From Osedax fenrisi (lineage: Eukaryota > Annelida > Polychaeta > Sabellida > Siboglinidae), in assembly GCA_964019155.1 (NCBI GenBank), contig OZ025241.1, positions 90,922,223 to 90,986,222 on the forward strand: a DNA stretch of 64,000 nt, written 5' to 3'. The position numbers and the translations under genes were made by a program. How positions within the stretch are numbered: position 1 is the first letter of the stretch; each line of letters opens with the position of its first letter. The notes beneath the pieces were generated by a model that ran no database searches, was not told the DNA's origin, and saw only the letters and a list, made by a program, of their open reading frames with translations. Shown piece after piece: positions 62,561-64,000 of the stretch.

Positions 62561-64000
62561 ATAAGCACAGTTTGGAGTCCGAAAACCAATGTGAGAATTA
62601 TGAATATATAGTGAAATATTGTCTTTATTTAATATATAATAAATAATTTATAAATAATTAGTAATATATTATATTATATTTTTAATAATAATTTAAAATA
62701 TATTATATAAGTATATAATATATTATTATATTATTTAAAATATTCTAAATTTATTGCAATTTTAATAGAGCATTATTTAGTAACAAATGCAACGTATATA
62801 AATTAAGTGCCTGGCTATGCATAATCTTCGGCAACTTTTATTTTTATACATACTAGATACTATGTTTGGCATACGTAGAATTTTACATTATTAGAATGGT
62901 TAAAGACAATAATTAATTATAAATGTATTATGAATATATACACATGAATTAAATATTGTTAAATATTAAATGATTATTGTATTTTTTAAATGTCACCTAT
63001 TTCCACTTATAAATTTAAATATAAAAGTCTATAAATAAAACATAATTAATGAGTGCATATAAAATAACTAAATAAAAAAAACTTATAAAATATTATATAA
63101 TAAAATTATCATTAGCAATAGCCAATCTCCATCAGATTAATGCTTAGCTCAAACAGCATGTTGTAAGGTGAGTAAAGTTATTGTAGATAATGCTTACCAA
63201 AATTGATATATCTAAATTTAAATAAAATATAATTATTATTTATTTTAAATATATTCAATTAGAATCAAATTGATTCAATTAATTATAATATATAATTTAT
63301 ATATATATATATAGAACAGATATTTGCATGATAATATACTCAATTATAAATATTTCTTGGTCACACGTTACCAATCATTATAGAGGCCTACTAAAAGAAA
63401 TGTATTTAAAATGATATATTATAATAATGATTACTAATGGTGTAATCATGAAATGTTTATAATTAAATTAAATATTAAATATAATTGAGTTATTTAAATA
63501 TATTACATATATTACTTCTAATCTTTAAGGATCACACTATTAGCAATCATTATTGTAGTAGCCTATTTTAAACAAATTTCTTATTCGTGTTATATGTATA
63601 TCAAGTGTTGAGTTACTCTTCTATACAATATAATTATAGATATCAATAATCTTTTGCGAAGTGATTTCATGCAGAGTTATTTTGTTTGGTTTGGTGATTT
63701 CGTGCACAGTGTATATTCTACTTTTATAAATAGTTAGTAAAATTCATATATATTATAATAATTATAATTTATAATTGTGCACGAGATAAAAATCCGTACG
63801 AGATCACTTCCCAATAAAATTACTTTGCACGATATTACTAGTATTAAATTATAATTATTATAATAATACTTTATAAATGTAGTTATTATTACTCGTTAAT
63901 TCAAAAACGATTAAAATTAAAATATCTTATTTATGTATGGTAAACATATACGATTGTAAGGTTTACTCATTTGTATAAGGTACGCGAATTTAGATTCGCG

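Noticed and set aside
63650..63835. Possible inverted-repeat element near the right edge
   Set aside because: The halves share only short segments (GTGCACA, GAAGTGAT) with many mismatches; too weak to call.

Overview
This is an animal (metazoan) nuclear contig that is very AT-rich, with GC-richer exons standing out as islands. The coding content is three conserved eukaryotic genes, each split into many small exons that no single long open reading frame reveals. I rebuilt every exon by eye from protein similarity, GT/GC..AG boundaries and reading-phase arithmetic; exon lengths and phases close perfectly for two complete genes and for the visible part of the third. The lineage cannot be named safely. 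LINE and SINE content, huge microsatellites and the CFP1/DRP1/LIS1 gene set say invertebrate-type metazoan, and I would not go further.

Layout: (1) 1-1033, ATCTAT-type satellite. (2) 1113-10194, minus strand, CXXC1/CFP1 (SET1-complex CpG reader), 8 exons seen, 3' end beyond the left edge. (3) 10195-12169, head-to-head intergenic space. (4) 12170-38727, plus strand, complete DNM1L/DRP1 (mitochondrial fission dynamin), 19 exons, 755 codons plus stop. (5) 38728-42013, tail-to-tail intergenic space. (6) 42014-59395, minus strand, complete PAFAH1B1/LIS1 (dynein regulator), 9 exons, 409 aa. (7) 59396-64000, AT-rich intergenic DNA with a degraded LINE and small inverted-repeat elements. The three genes are unrelated in function (chromatin, mitochondrial division, dynein motility), so no operon-like logic is implied.

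Mobile DNA is confined to introns and intergenic space: one LINE with an intact reverse-transcriptase frame, one dead copy of it carrying a nested hAT-like element, remnants of another LINE, two tRNA-derived SINE families, and several non-autonomous DNA transposons with visible terminal inverted repeats.

The most unusual signal is architectural. At several splice sites of DRP1, and at one or two of CFP1, the exon edge together with its acceptor or donor has been tandemly copied into the neighbouring intron, leaving arrays of decoy splice sites with partial exons. Other introns begin with a microsatellite, a SINE or a MITE within about 5-20 nt of the donor. In addition, 22 of 33 mapped donors carry T at +3 (GTTAGT, GTTTGT), where metazoan consensus is A or G. 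No CRISPR, operon or bacterial-type system is present.
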